Part shown: positions 36,626 to 48,295 of the stretch, in pieces | How the letters are laid out: every line of letters begins with the position of its first letter | Numbering within the stretch: the stretch's first letter is position 1 | Assembly: GCA_025331435.1 (NCBI GenBank) | Contig: JAIWNI010000089.1 | Location: 52,043-116,042 of the forward strand | Length of the DNA stretch: 64,000 bases | From: Choanephora cucurbitarum | Taxonomy: Eukaryota > Mucoromycota > Mucoromycetes > Mucorales > Choanephoraceae | Direction: 5' to 3' | Notes under the pieces: generated by a model | Database searches by the model: none | Seen by the model: the letters and a program-made list of their open reading frames with translations, nothing else | What the model was told of the DNA's origin: nothing | Program-made: the position numbers and the translations under genes

Positions 36626-38051
36626 TTAGGAAGTTGGATAAAACCAGATAGGATTGTTGTTTGGCAGAGCTTGTATGTCTACAATACACAGTTTAGTTCT
36701 CTTTCTGAAGTGTTGTCTCTTGATTTCTATAAGTAACCTACCCTGATGCCCATTGTGAGATGATCCAAATAAGACATCTTCCATGTTAAAAGTAAGAATG
36801 TTATCAGAAGAATCAAGCGGAGAATAAGAAGTGGCGGAGGAAGCACCAGTCATGTTAGATGATGTTGAATTTGTTGAGTTAGAAGGTTGTACTGCAACAG
36901 GAAAACCAATGCTACTTGCCAATGAAGAGGAGCGAGTAGAAGAAGGGGTTGAGATAATTGAGTTTATGACCATTGATGTCATGTCTTTGGAGGAATCTAC
37001 AAAAGATAAAGCGCTATGGCCATATAAATCAGGTGATATGGGCTGCATATTGCTGTTCGTGACAAGTGCAGTATGTGGAGAAGTGTTGACAAGTGCTATG
37101 CTCTCATGATGACCGCTTGATTTGCTTTCGTCTTGGTCAAACATGGACCAGTTCATTGTTGGATTTGAGGGAGTTGTGTCATAAGGTCTCAAAAACTCAG
37201 CACTGTTGCCAAGCATCATTCCTTGAAAGTAGAGAGATGAGTTTGTTCTTGCACCCTTGGTATCCGTGCTATTAGCCTGAATATAAGATGTCTGAAAAGA
37301 TTTGGACTCGTTATAGCTTATATTGCAATTGAATTTCGTATTGGACTGTTGTCTCCCAGTATTGTGACCAATAGTAAATTTACTCTTTTCCTCTTCTTGA
37401 TTAGAAGGCCTCTTGTTAGGATGAGTGTTGTTTGCAGTAATAGTAATAGAGGCAGCAGCTGCTGCTGCTGCATCCCGTCTACTTTTAGAGATCCTTTGTT
37501 CACCTTTTAGACGCATTTGTGCTAATATAGATCTTGACTCCTGTACTTCTATTCCTATCTTCAATAGCTTGGATTTAGCTTCGCTTGTTGTAGATAAGAT
37601 GGACTCTTGATTGTTAGGTATACTTGAAGAATTGATGATTGACTCAATCATTGTCTGCTGACTCTCTAGATCAGCTTCAATCTGACGAATTCGGGCCTCA
37701 AGCTGAGAAAGATTGTCAATAAACGGATCGACATTAGCTGGCTGAGTGGTTCTAGATCTCCTTGAGCTGGGATAAGCACAAAGTACACCGGTTGATAGAC
37801 ATCTTGTACAATTCGGATGAATCCCATCACAGCGCACCTGGTTTTGTTTGAATAAGTAAGTCTGATTGTTTAGTTTGCTTATTTAGGAGTTAACATACTT
37901 TTTTATGATGACATCGAAAGCACGCAATGGGTGCTCGAGGACGTTTTGTTGAGGATCTCATTCGAGTTTCGTTTGCATTGATTTCAATATTTCGCTGCTT
38001 TGGATGACTATTAGTCTGTAGGGTGTCGGGGGTTACATTTGCTTTCTTCAT
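36626..38051 (-). CDS. Zn2Cys6 binuclear cluster transcription factor
   Basis: Exon 38051-37899 and a second block from 37837 give a full Zn2Cys6 domain split by a 61-nt intron. The cluster reads CFRCHHKK / VRCDGIHPNCTRC / LSTGVLC, with all six cysteines in C-X2-C-X6-C-X6-C-X2-C-X6-C spacing at residues about 44-71. A Lys/Arg-rich N-terminal stretch and a coiled-coil-like linker (QLEARIRQIEADLESQQTMI) follow. The rest is Ser/Asn-rich, like many activators, and no middle-homology domain is evident. A 63-nt segment near the 3' end, from 36740 downward to the AG before DIQALPNNN, has GT-AG borders and no stop. The tail can therefore be read with or without it. The target promoters are unknown. 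Confidence 0.85.
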
Positions 38052-38791
38052 AGGAACTTAGTAAACGAAAGTAAGGTTCTTCGAAAAGTCAGAGAAATGA
38101 ATGTAAAAGAAAGGAGAGTTGAAGGAAAGGAAAGTGAGAAAAAAGAAAAGGAAGAGAGTGTTTGATTGTTTTCTTATAAGTTGAAATAAATGTCTTATTA
38201 TTTATATATTTTTTTAAGCAGAAAAAAGGGTCTCATGCTCCTCTGCATATATGGTGTAATTCTTTCAATTTAGTTTATTGCTCTACTTCTTAGCGAAGCC
38301 TCAATTACTTATCCTCTGACCAAGACAAATCATATGAAGCAGAACTATTTCTATCTACAAGAAACTTGGTCTAGAAAAGAGAAGCGAAAGAAGGATAGAT
38401 AAAGACACATATGACAATGAGAAAAGATAGAATATTGATTTTTATTTTCATATGCACTTTTCAATTAAAAAGCAACTCAAACTATACAGCATTATGCGCA
38501 TACTCTCTCTGTTTTTTTCTGTATAATAATATAGAATACTTCTTTTCCTAAGTATAACAAAGTTCGCTCAGTTGCATGAATTTGGTCTATAAATGTAATT
38601 CAGGGCACAATGGACGAAATGACAATACTTTTTTTTTCTTTAGGCTTAGAGCCAAACTATCAGTCTTTTTTTCTCTCATGTCAGTCAAGCTTAAAGAACA
38701 GTTGGATCAAATTCTCACAAGGTTTTGTTTCAGGTAAAGCATGTATAGAACATAGGCTCCTTTATCGTTTATTGAATATAGACCTGTCAAA
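38052..38791. other. Intergenic region
   Basis: Promoter side of the Zn2Cys6 gene and 3' flank of the Tvp23 gene. A GA-rich stretch at 38,095-38,160 lies just upstream of the Zn2Cys6 start. No gene recognised; a 107-codon plus-strand frame overlapping the Tvp23 3' end is antisense and not credible. Confidence 0.55.
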
Positions 38792-39758
38792 CTATCTTGA
38801 GCCAAACACTTTGCCCAGACCACTTGTGAAAGCTTTTCCTACCAAGCCAGTTGCTCCACTGCTCAAAGATCCCAAAGCAGAACGTGTAGCCATACCAGTG
38901 GCCCATCTCTTCTTAGCATCCTTGTCGCATTGAGTGTATCCATAAACGTTAGCCATGTTTAAAACTAGAGCGACTCCAACAATAATCAACCAAGAGAACT
39001 TTAATGTAATGATGCAAGAAAAAGCAAACAAGCCCCAAAGGGCAGGTGTACCATAGAGTGTCCACCAAAACAAGCGAGTATCTGCTGGATTGTTGATTCG
39101 GCTTGGCTTTATATAAAAGAATATAAGGGGATGCAAGTTAGTCGAGGCTAAAAGAGATAATCCATCATAAATAGGAGTAAAAAAAATAAGACTTACATTG
39201 GCACTTTCAAAAACCCACTTATTGGAGCCATCTGGCTGAATTTCATTCCACCAACGGAGTCCTACCAAAAGACGTCCTGAGATGTTCTTGACAGTCCAGA
39301 AATCAAAGGCCAAGAGCAGAATGGTAATTACAAAGACCAATGTAAAGTTGTCAGTGAAAATAGAACCTAACAGGTACATGAACAATGCACCTAATCTGAA
39401 AGCTAAAAAGAAGAAGGCTGCTACAGGATGGCTGATAAAAAGCAAGCAAATCGTTTGAATTTGTGTTGACTATATAGCTTCAGGGTCCGTATCTAATTTA
39501 CCTAGATTGCTCAAAATAATCTCTAATCATTCCAGTACTATTGTTTGCTTCTGTGGTCAAGTTGGCCCTATTGTTGTTATTACTGGGCTGAGAAGTGAAA
39601 CCAGACTCTAAGTCTTGATCAGCAGAGATGGTGGCAGAGTGTTGCAACAGATTAAGCTGATCTTCTTGAGGCTGTTGCCAGCACAAAAAGAGTTTTTAGA
39701 CGGTGTTCCTTTTCTTTTCTTTTATTAGGCATTCGATAGTTGAGAGATGGCTTACCAT
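38792..39758 (-). CDS. TVP23: Tvp23 (FAM18-type) Golgi membrane protein
   Basis: Multi-pass protein of late Golgi vesicles. Exons 39758-39756 (the ATG alone), 39671-39502, 39431-39197 and 39106-38792 give 240 aa. The hydrophilic N-terminus (PQEDQLNLLQHSATISAD) is followed by four membrane segments. Family motifs are SHPVAAFFFLAFRLGA, the FDFWTVKNISGRLLVGLRWW block, WVFESAN, then RLFWWTLYGTPALWGLFAF and MANVYGYTQCDKDAKKRW. All match Tvp23/FAM18. The start codon is immediately followed by a GTAAGC donor, so the initiator exon contributes only the ATG; the 84-nt intron removes a stretch with no other usable start. The role in retrograde or vacuolar protein sorting is inferred from yeast. Confidence 0.92.
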
Positions 39759-40202
39759 GGTATAATAGTGTAAAATTAGGGCAAGAAAAGTGTCTGGCGC
39801 ACCAATAAAATTTTATTTTGTTTTGCGCGTTGTTCACAAGCTTTGGCGCATAAGATTTTCCTATATTAAAAGACATAATTGATGACTCTTTCTTCTTCGA
39901 GTCTTTGTTTTTAGTTGTTGAGATACTACTCGACTTACTAGCTTATTCGAGCAGTTCTTTTCTCATACTAACTTTATTGACTAAGGGTTGCTTCTATCTT
40001 TTTTATTTTATGCAAGAGTTGTCAGATACTATTATTCAAGCTTTTGATAGTACAATTTAAGGAAAAACACCTAAATTCCTTGCTTTCAACATTAGACTGG
40101 TTTCATTCCTGCTTAATGCTTTGGTCATACTGCATAGATGTACAAGAGGCTTTTTTCTTTCTTACCCCTTCATTATCAGCTATCTTGATAGTAAATATCA
40201 AT

Positions 40203-40557
40203 TTAATCAGTTTCAATTGTTCCTAAAATGGATTTTGGTGCATATTGGAAAATCACATTAGGCATATGTATTCTATTGAACTCTTTCGAAGCATCTTTTC
40301 CTGCATAAACAAGAATAGACTGCTTGCCGCCTATAGCAGCAGAATATTTTCATTAGCGAAAACAGAAGCAAAAAATGAGATAACATACCTGGATGCTCAG
40401 AAAGAAACTGTGTTGCATCAATTACCTCACCATTGATGATTACCCAGCAATCATCTTGTGTGTTATGCTTAGATACTTCTTCTACAGTATAGCGTGGCTT
40501 TGTGTTTGCTAAATGACGACATATTTCATCTAGACGTTGATATGCTTGTTTGTACAT
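40203..40557 (-). CDS. Free-standing cytochrome b5-fold heme protein of flavocytochrome b2 type
   Basis: Exons 40557-40389 and 40330-40203 (58-nt intron) give 98 aa. After a 25-residue leader ([20 protein letters not shown]) the heme domain runs [57 protein letters not shown] and ends LGTIETD. The two axial histidines expected from the family are in HPGG and in RIHMPN. The second spacing and the trailing LGTIE resemble the heme domain of L-lactate dehydrogenase (cytochrome b2) rather than ER cytochrome b5. There is no membrane tail and no flavin domain downstream. It may act as a soluble electron carrier; the redox partner is unknown. No downstream flavin domain was seen on the same strand. 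Confidence 0.85.
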
Positions 40558-41261
40558 TTGGAGGAAGAGAAAGAAAAAAAAATAGCACACAAAAAAATTG
40601 GACCACTTTATTTTGCATCAAATAGTCTTAATGATTGGTCAGAGAAAGTATGAATATTATGTAATGATAGCTAACTTTTGATGAGTGATATTGTGGCTAT
40701 CTTCTAATGTTAGTTATCACCTTTGCGACTGAGGTTTGAGTTTTTTGGTGCTGACTAACTACTATACATACTCATTATTTTTTCTAAAAAAAATCTTTCC
40801 AATCTTGTAATAAACCGCTAGAAAAAGAACATTTTTTTTACTCAAGTGTCGATCTCTGTTCCTTAGGCACGATAAACGTATGCAATGAATTAGCAGAAGA
40901 AAAGAAAGAAGGAACCCATGACTATCATAAAATAAGTGAACGTATAGCACTTAACAAGATGACGTTCTCATGCTCCCTCCCCATCACTCTGGTATTCCAT
41001 TATACCCTCTTTCCTTTCTTTCTTTTTCTGTTCGACTCCAACATGAAAAAATAAAATAAATTTCACCTCTGGTCATCTGTCGCTCATGCTCCCTCTCGAA
41101 ACACATTAAGGTGAGATTCATTTAGTGAACAGAAGTAAGGACCTAGCATATAGCGTCTGTCTTGAGGTCAACTTTCTATTTTTGGTTGATGAAATACTAC
41201 AATAGCGTCATTTAGACGATCTTTTTTTTGTTTGTTTGTTTTATTTTGCTTTCACAAACCG
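40558..41261. other. Divergent intergenic region
   Basis: Upstream of both the b2-like heme protein (minus) and the unrecognised gene at 41262 (plus). CT-rich runs at 40,976-41,030. The near-repeat CTCATGCTCCCTC occurs twice (about 40,967 and 41,083). No coding sequence is seen. Confidence 0.55.
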
Positions 41262-42148
41262 ATGATATCGAATGCCATAGCAACAGCATCTTGTTTGCCT
41301 GCCATTGACAACGGACTGCTACGTATTCTCAGGACATTCAAAACCAGTCCTAAAGATTTGCATTTCCGAAGTGTTGACTATGCTTTTCGACACAGCCTGC
41401 AACGCACAAAGGCTGTTCTAGAAGGTCAAGAAGTGCAACTCCTGAAGATGCCACAGCTGCGTACGATGCGTACCAAGAGCATAAGCATACATCAAGAGAC
41501 TTTCGTCCCAGTCCTACTTGCAACAGAAGTAAAAAAGAGTAAGAAATGAGACAAGAGAAAGCTTACGATCAAACGTGCTCAACTGAGAAGAGGTATGGTC
41601 AACAAGAACAGCAAGCACTACATATCATGCTTGTGAGCGATATAGACTGTAGTTTTGGCTCGCCCATCCGAGTACGTGTCCGTCTAGGTGGTTTATGGAA
41701 AGCGAAGGGACATAGTCTTTACACATCAGTGTGTATGACCGACGAACATGATACGTCTCAATCCTGTGTCTTCGTTGTGAAAAGAATAATAATATGCAAA
41801 GCCATCCATTGAGAATTGCATAGAAAGGTGGAAAAGAAGACCTCAAGGTGATCAACGGTACCTCCGTATGTAGCAACAAAACCTGTATTCGTCATTTAGC
41901 AAAACAATCCCGTACACCAAAAGACTCTCTGTGTGTCTTAGCCATTGGTGTTTCTGGTGCTTCTAAGCTGATTCAAGGAAGAATCCTTAGTGTATGCATG
42001 CCTTCTCTGTAGTTACAACAATCAACCTCGCATTGTCTATCTCTTTTTGCCTCAAAATTTCTTAAAACAAAACAAGACTTGGGTTGCCGCCGATGGCGTA
42101 TGTGTACCTTTTGGGGTAAAGCACAAGACTATCCTTTCAGTCTACTAA
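41262..42148 (+). CDS. Unrecognised multi-exon protein, 3' part possibly frameshifted
   Basis: Exons 41262-41528, 41588-41776 and 41824-41991 join in phase 0 with introns of 59 and 47 nt. The product reads MISNAIATASCLPAIDNGLL at the N-terminus, then KRYGQQEQQALHIMLVSDID, RVRVRLGGLWKAKGHSLYTS and INGTSVCSNKTCIRHLAKQS followed by a SLCVLAIGVSGASK stretch. The predicted frame then stops at 42010-42012. A further open stretch in another frame (42014-42148: QPRIVYLFLPQNF, KTWVAADGVCVPFG) looks protein-like and may be the true continuation. The reading could be a missed splice or a frameshift. The Gly/beta-rich pattern hints at an immunoglobulin-like or beta-trefoil DNA-binding fold, but no family is recognised. 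Confidence 0.45.
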
Positions 42149-42560
42149 CTCTTTCAAATTTATGTCTCCAACTGTGTCAATTGCCGTATTCGTATTGATT
42201 TCGGAATTTTAATTCTGCTTATTATATATCTTGCAACTCGCAGTTACTCTACCCTCTCAGTATTGAGAGTTTAGAAGTAATCTTCAGTCACCTCAGGTTA
42301 TGCAGAAAGACATCATTCATATCTGCATTATGCAAATTTAAGCCTACATGCGAATTACTTGGTTTACAGTGCCAAATTTGCGGTTGTTTGGTTTAGACGA
42401 ATTGGATTAGACCATGAGAAAAAGATACACCTGCTTCACTCTTAATGTTTACTAAATCCATTCAGTTTGAAAGTTATGCTACTGTTTTTGGAAGCAAAAG
42501 AAGACAAAGTTGTTTTGTTGATTCGTGTTTTGCTTTACAGTCGTCTTTTTCTTTACTAAT
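42149..42560. other. Intergenic border between genes and transposon island
   Basis: About 400 bp without a recognised coding sequence. It separates the last normal gene from the Helitron-associated repeat. Confidence 0.5.
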
Positions 42561-42561
42561 T

Positions 42562-42770
42562 GATTTAAATGAAACCAATGCACTATCATCGTAAAGATTG
42601 ACTTGGGTATCTTATGTGTCGTAAAGACACGTATATCATATAATACCCAACATACTCTCAAAAGTACAAATACATCCTGCTGTGTTACCATGCTCAACTT
42701 AATTCATGTATTGAATAAATTCCTCCTTTCATTCTCGTTTAATTCGCTTGATTCAACAGATAAATTAGCT
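42562..42770 (-). repeat. Helitron-associated repeat, copy A
   Basis: Read on the minus strand from 42770, it starts TAATTTATCTGTT and continues with blocks shared with copy B at 53761-53945: AATTAAAC, TTTATTCA, TGGTAACACAG and a TTTACGA core. Homology fades after ACCC near 42607. It lies downstream of the helicase end of the minus-strand Helitron, separated by a GC-rich stretch. A stem (GTGTC / GACAC around TTTAC, about 42,618-42,634) is seen near the end of the homology. Confidence 0.65.
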
Positions 42771-42781
42771 TTTAAGCCGAA

Positions 42782-42857
42782 CGAGATGCAGACAATTACG
42801 GTGGCATGCAACCTTCGCTGCGCTTCGGGGATGCCGACCTTCATTGTGAGCATCTCG
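42782..42857. repeat. GC-rich imperfect palindrome of 76 bp
   Basis: Arms start CGAGATGC and end GCATCTCG. With small mismatches the match extends inward through ACAAT/ATTGT and GGCAT/ATGCC, about 26 positions per arm, around a 23-nt loop. The block CCTTCGCTGCGCT in the loop recurs at about 42,899-42,911. It lies between Helitron helicase end and copy A of the shared repeat, in AT-rich surroundings. Confidence 0.7.
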
Positions 42858-43061
42858 CGCTGCCGCGGGCTCATCGGAGCGTCCCATGTTTTTTTGGACC
42901 TTCGCTGCGCTATGATAAAAAAATATAGGTCCCCGCTCCTCGGTTAAATACTATAAAAAAGTTTTTATTCTAATGAGAGTTTTTGATATGGGCTATATAA
43001 AAATTTGAGTATCTTTTTAATTTTGCACTTTTAATGAGAGAGCTTGTTAGACGTTTTCTTT

Positions 43062-44515
43062 TTAAACTTGAAGTGCTTCTTTGTAAACAACATTAGCAGT
43101 TTCATTTTTTTGTGTTGTTACACTGTTTTGTAGCGGCAAGATAACTTTGAGTTTATGAGGGTTGCGAACCCGGAATAATGCTACATAGAGCTGACCGTAC
43201 GCAAAAACAGGTTTGAAGAGGCAGATAGTAGCAGATTCTAAGGTTTGGCCTTGACTTTTGTTGATAATCATACTAAAGGCAGGCTGAACAGGGAATTGTC
43301 GTCGACGTAGTGTAAACGGCAATTTTCCATCATCAGAGGATTGGAGGACTACTCTTGGAATCAGGACATATTTGCCAGAAAATGTGCCTACAGCAATTTC
43401 AGCCTCTATCATGTTTCTAGTGATATTGCGCACAATCAAACGTGTTCCATTGCAAAGACCTTGAGAAGGATTTATATTGCGGAGACACATGATTGGTTGA
43501 TATCTTTTGAGAATTAGTTTATGAGGAGGAAATCCTGAAGGTTTCAGAGTCTTAAGATACTCAATTGGATGGCTGTTAGCGATCTGATTTTCAGTGTCTT
43601 CAATAGCATCATCAGAAAGAGAGACATGTTCAGCTTCAAGTAAGAGGGAAGTACCGAGGAAATTAATTTCGTTTACTGTTGTATTGTGTGGCGCTAAGAT
43701 TGCTTTGCCTATCATAAAGTCTTTGTTTTTGTAAAGTCCAGAAGTCATCAAGTTCATGAATACCGAATTGACAACAGAAGTAATAGAAGCTGAATGACTA
43801 ATAAAGCATGAAGGAATACTTATATTGCCAGAGATCATATTGAGAGGCGTGATATTTTGATCAACATATTTACCTTCACCTATTTTTCACAGAAAATCAA
43901 TGAAAGGAGTATCGTCAACCAAAACATCATCGGTAACTCTCATGTTACTTCTTAGGTGAAACAGTGTGACATATTGGTACAGACAGGATCTTGTAAGGCA
44001 AGCAACAATCACATCAGATCTACTTCCAAGTTTGATTATAGGTAAAGTCTGACGGAAGTCACCACCAAGAACAACAACTTTTCCACCAAAAGGCATATGT
44101 GTATTATTTGTAATTGACTTGAGCAAATTACTTAATTCTTCAATAGCATATCTATTTGCCATTGGTGCTTCATCCCAAATAATCAACTTAGCATCATTCA
44201 AAATCTTTGCTTCAGGTGACTGCATCTTCATGTTTGAAGTAGACGATTCGTTCATTTCTAAAGGCAGCTTAAAAGCACAATGGGCAGTAGACCCACCAGA
44301 CAAAAGAGGAGAAGCAATACTCGAAGAAGAGAAGCAGTTGCAATAGCAATGTCCTTTTTTGAACGAACTTTGGCAAGTAAAGCATGATAAAGATAGGTTT
44401 TGCCACTACCTCCAGGACCATCGATGAAGATTTCATTATCAGAAAGGACTAAACCATTACTTGGATAAAGATAGTTCTGAGACATACACACAAAGGGCTT
44501 GTCTATCATTATCAA
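43062..44515 (-). pseudogene. Helitron Pif1-type helicase part of RepHel, broken
   Basis: Carries Walker A in FIDGPGGSGKTYLYHALLAK (about 44,380-44,430), then a frame change. Walker B is KLIIWDEAPM (about 44,165-44,190), followed by VVVLGGDFRQTLPI and LFHLRSNMR. A stop at 43887-43889 separates this from the last block. That block has NPSQGLCNGTRLIV, FSMIINKSQGQTLES and YGQLYVALFRVR, typical of superfamily 1 Pif1-like helicases in Helitrons. The last 22 residues end VVYKEALQV. Upstream, the link to the Rep part is broken by sequence of about 480 bp between 44,440 and 44,915. Confidence 0.85.
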
Positions 44516-44836
44516 ACTATTTAAACTGATCTAACATCCAACGAAACAAGTGAACAAGTATGAAACAGTTAAGCCTGATATATTCAGATACTTTCCAAGA
44601 CAAAACACATATCTTGATAAAGCATAAATAGCTTCTTATCAAGATATAAACCTAGTTGAAAATAAATCTTCACCTTATTCAAGGCGGAGGATGAAATCTG
44701 GCTACAGACATCTTTTAATAAAGATGACCAGTCACCCCAGTAGGAAAACTGCTCATACAGATAAAATTGTAACGGAGTGATTGATTGAAACCGAGATAGA
44801 AATAGTATATTAACACAACATGAACGTGCAGTAGAA

Positions 44837-47800
44837 TTAGTTCCCTCTCTTTCTTTTTAATAAAAAAATCGAGTTCCCTCTCATTGAATCTTTGAGCTTG
44901 CAAATATCACAGAAAAAAAAGTTTTTTTCTCCTGGCATATTATCTAAGGAATAAATAGCATCAATGATTGCATCGTAGCATTGCCTTTGGTTTGTGTTGA
45001 GCGATCCTTGGCACCCAGTATTTTCATACATGTCAACATGATCTAAAAGCTGTACTTGATCATAAACATCAATTTGCTGGTAGTGGAGATTTCGAGATCT
45101 GGCCAAGCGCTCATTATACCTTGATTCAAAAGGTTGAAGCAGCTTCAAGAAATCGGAAATACTCTTGCCGTACACAAACAATCTATTAGCGATGTCCAGA
45201 AGACATTCATTGTAGACAACTGTCAAATCATCATCACTCAATTCAGCATCTCTTCCATCTTCGTTGAAACATCTTGATTCAGGCAATTCGGTGCGAAACT
45301 TACGTTCGATATCCATTGACATGTGTTGCTTGTGATCATCCCATAACTGTTTATAGTTAGGTACACAACAGAACACCAAGAGAACTACATAAAGTTCCCT
45401 CACTTTTTTGAAATCGCTGCTCATCATATATGCTTCGGTCATCGCACGATGCCATTCAAGACCATCTTCGATCAAACCTAAGCCTTGAGCTGCACCTCTA
45501 AAGCTATACCAAGTTTTTGTGCCAGCAAGGGTAACACCATCATCAGCATACACAGGAGTAGTTCTCAAATCTTCATAGCTGCGAGCTCCTTTTACATGCA
45601 ACAACAAAAGTCTGAGACAATAACGCTCAATGTCTGTAGCAGGTGTGAAGTAAATACGACCTATGGTAGAAAGCTTCTGCATGTACTTGCGTTTTGACTA
45701 ACAGCGAGTTTTTTGTTCCATGTGTATTGTGCAGGAATATCACCATAGAGATATTGGCGGGCAAGCGGTTCAGCATCATTGAGCTTAAACCATGCAGTCA
45801 AAGTAGTATCTCTATTCATTGCTCTTTGAACCTGTTCTCTACTGGCATCTTCAGAAAAAACAACATTTTGCTGATTAGGCAAGTGAACAGCCAAGCGGTA
45901 GATGTTTGGGCTGCAGGAATGCGTATCTTTGCTCATTAATCTCCAAGAAGCTTCAATGGCAGAAATGTACCGAACGCTAAGCCAGTCATATATTTCATCA
46001 TGATCAATGACTTGGGCATTAGCTTGTTGCGGCTGTTCAGAAGCAGGTTGAATGGTGATTTGCGCGCGATCAGAACCCTTATGGATGTACTTAAACAAAT
46101 ACTTAATGGCTGCATTTCCAGCGCAATACTCCACATTGATGTGAGCATCATATTTAGTACAGAGGTAAGGGTTATATGGTACCACCCAACGGTTGTCAGC
46201 AACATAGCCATCAATTGTGATAGTTACATCGGTTGATCTGCGCTTGTAGTTTGCAAAACCGGAGGCATCAATCTCAGTGGTTTCTCTCAATTGCTTTGGA
46301 AAATGCTTGGCACAATTTCTATCGTTCAATCTGCACATTCTATACTTTCCCCGACTATCAACTGGATTGATACATGTAGTGTGTATCGTGTTTCTTTTGA
46401 CAGTTGCAAACAGTCTAGAAAATTCGTTGGCATCAGGAAGCTCGGCAGAGATAAATTGATCAATATTATCAGTGGTTCTTATTTTGTGGTCATCAGCAAG
46501 AATCACAACGATATGAGCATGAGGTAATCCTCTTTTTTGATACTCAATGACGTGAATCAATCCTTTTACCTTTCTAAAGATTTGCTTTTTGACCAAATCA
46601 CTCATCAATTCTTTTAACTTCGGATCAAAGACTCTGGCGATTAACTCAGGTCTATCAGAAGGAGCATCACCACCATCCTTCAACTCATTCATAATCTCTG
46701 GCCATCTAGGATTGCATGTGAAAGTGACAAAAAGATCAGGCTTTCTTAGCACTCTGACTAAAGACATTGAATCTTGAAAATGCTCTTGCATTGAGCGAGG
46801 CGATCCAGTAAAGCTTGAAGGCAAGATGATTCTTTTACCAACAGAGCTGTAAGACATGTCGTTACCAACTTCGGCGTCTGCCAGTCCAGAGTACAATTCA
46901 CTTCTCAAAGTAGATTGATTTTGACGCAAATAGTATAAGCGACGTCCTTCTAATTTGCAATACATGTCAATGATATACTGAGAAAAAGTCGACCGTAGTA
47001 AGGAAGCATGTCAAGGTCGGGACGGACTTGAATGCGATACTTATGATATTGCATGATGCTAATATCTTTTTGACTTGTACGGTTCAAGCTGGAACTTTCA
47101 ACATCTCTTGCTCGGTTTTCTTCTATAGTTTCTCTTGACAAATTCTATTTGATGCCTAAGTGATAGCCATCTTCACCTTGAGGAAACATTAATACATAAT
47201 GAAGACTATCATATGATTTATGAATCTCATTCATTTTAAACATTGTGCCATCAGTATTAAAGGCAACAACATCACGGGTGAACGCCTCAGGTCTATCACT
47301 ATTATTGCCCCTGCCATTATCTACAATGTAAGCTGCAACCTCGTCTGTTGAAGGAATATCAAATTGACGTCCCAGATTCGAATATTCCTTAATATACACA
47401 TAGAGGTCAGCGACCTCTCCTTCCATTTGATTATTGAATCGAGTGCGGACATTCTTAAAAATGTGAGCAGAGAAAGAATTGTCATCCATCATTTGACTCA
47501 ACTCAGAAACTAATTGTCGATCAAGAATACTGTTGAAACCTAAGCGGTGCTGGATCTGAAGAGATGGATCGCTAAAGTAGATTTGTGCAAAAGCAGGCTT
47601 ATTTCCTTCCTCAGTTCTTAAAGGGCCTACTGTGTGAAAAGTAGATCCTTGAATTCGGTAATTATATGATCCAATGGAGAAACCACTAAATTGGGAATCT
47701 TCAGTATCGGCACCAAGGGAAACAAATGCAAACGCATTGTTGTACAATGCAATTTTTTTTTTGAATTGGATGCAAGTTGGATGATTGCCTGACAACAGAG

Positions 47801-48295
47801 ATTTAAGAGGCTCAGGTGGCATACTAATAGGTGGAAGCTGAACCTTGCGTTTGTGGCAACAAAAAGAAAATTTACCATCAGAAAGTTCTTCTTTAAACAA
47901 AAGTGCTGAACAATAAGGACACTTTTCAGTCATTCCTTTTAGCAGATGTCTATTATGGCCAGATAAGCTTTCGTCGTGCATAAAGCACCCAATATTTTTT
48001 TCTCGAAATAAGCGAGCTTCCTTGAAGCCAATGGTTGAAGCGATAAGTGTTTGTGATTGCTCAGTGTTAGTTGCTAAAAGCAGGTACAATTAGAATTAGT
48101 AAACCAAATTTCGAGCATTTAAAAATTACTTTGTTCGTTTGCTGGTTGTCGTCTTCTAGAAGGTGCCCTAGGTGTAGAAATTCGATTTCTTCTTCTTGGG
48201 GCTTGTCGAGTTGAATTTGCTTTAGGAACTCGTCCCCGGCGAGAACCAACCGAACCAAAGCTGTTTACAAATGTAAATTCGGTATTGGTTGGCAT
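44837..48295 (-). pseudogene. Helitron Rep (HUH endonuclease) part of RepHel, broken
   Basis: Starts at ATG 48295-48293 with an Arg-rich leader (VGSRRGRVPKANSTRQAPRR), spliced over a 54-nt intron (48129-48074). A Cys-pair segment CPYCSALLFKEELSDGKFSF follows. The Rep nuclease motif is RGLPHAHIVVIL (about 46,500-46,535; the His-X-His of HUH enzymes) and the catalytic tyrosine motif is KYLFKYIHKG (about 46,080-46,108). Breaks are an in-frame TAG at 47145-47147, a frame change near 46,970 (after YYGRLF) and a second near 45,690 (before STIGRIYFTPATD). The C-terminal part runs on to TNQRQCYDAIIDAIYSLDN, the helicase entry. These breaks argue against current activity. Confidence 0.85.

Noticed and set aside
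41021..41045. CTGTTCGACTCCAACATG resembling a tRNA T-arm
   Set aside because: No matching acceptor, D or anticodon arms could be found around it.
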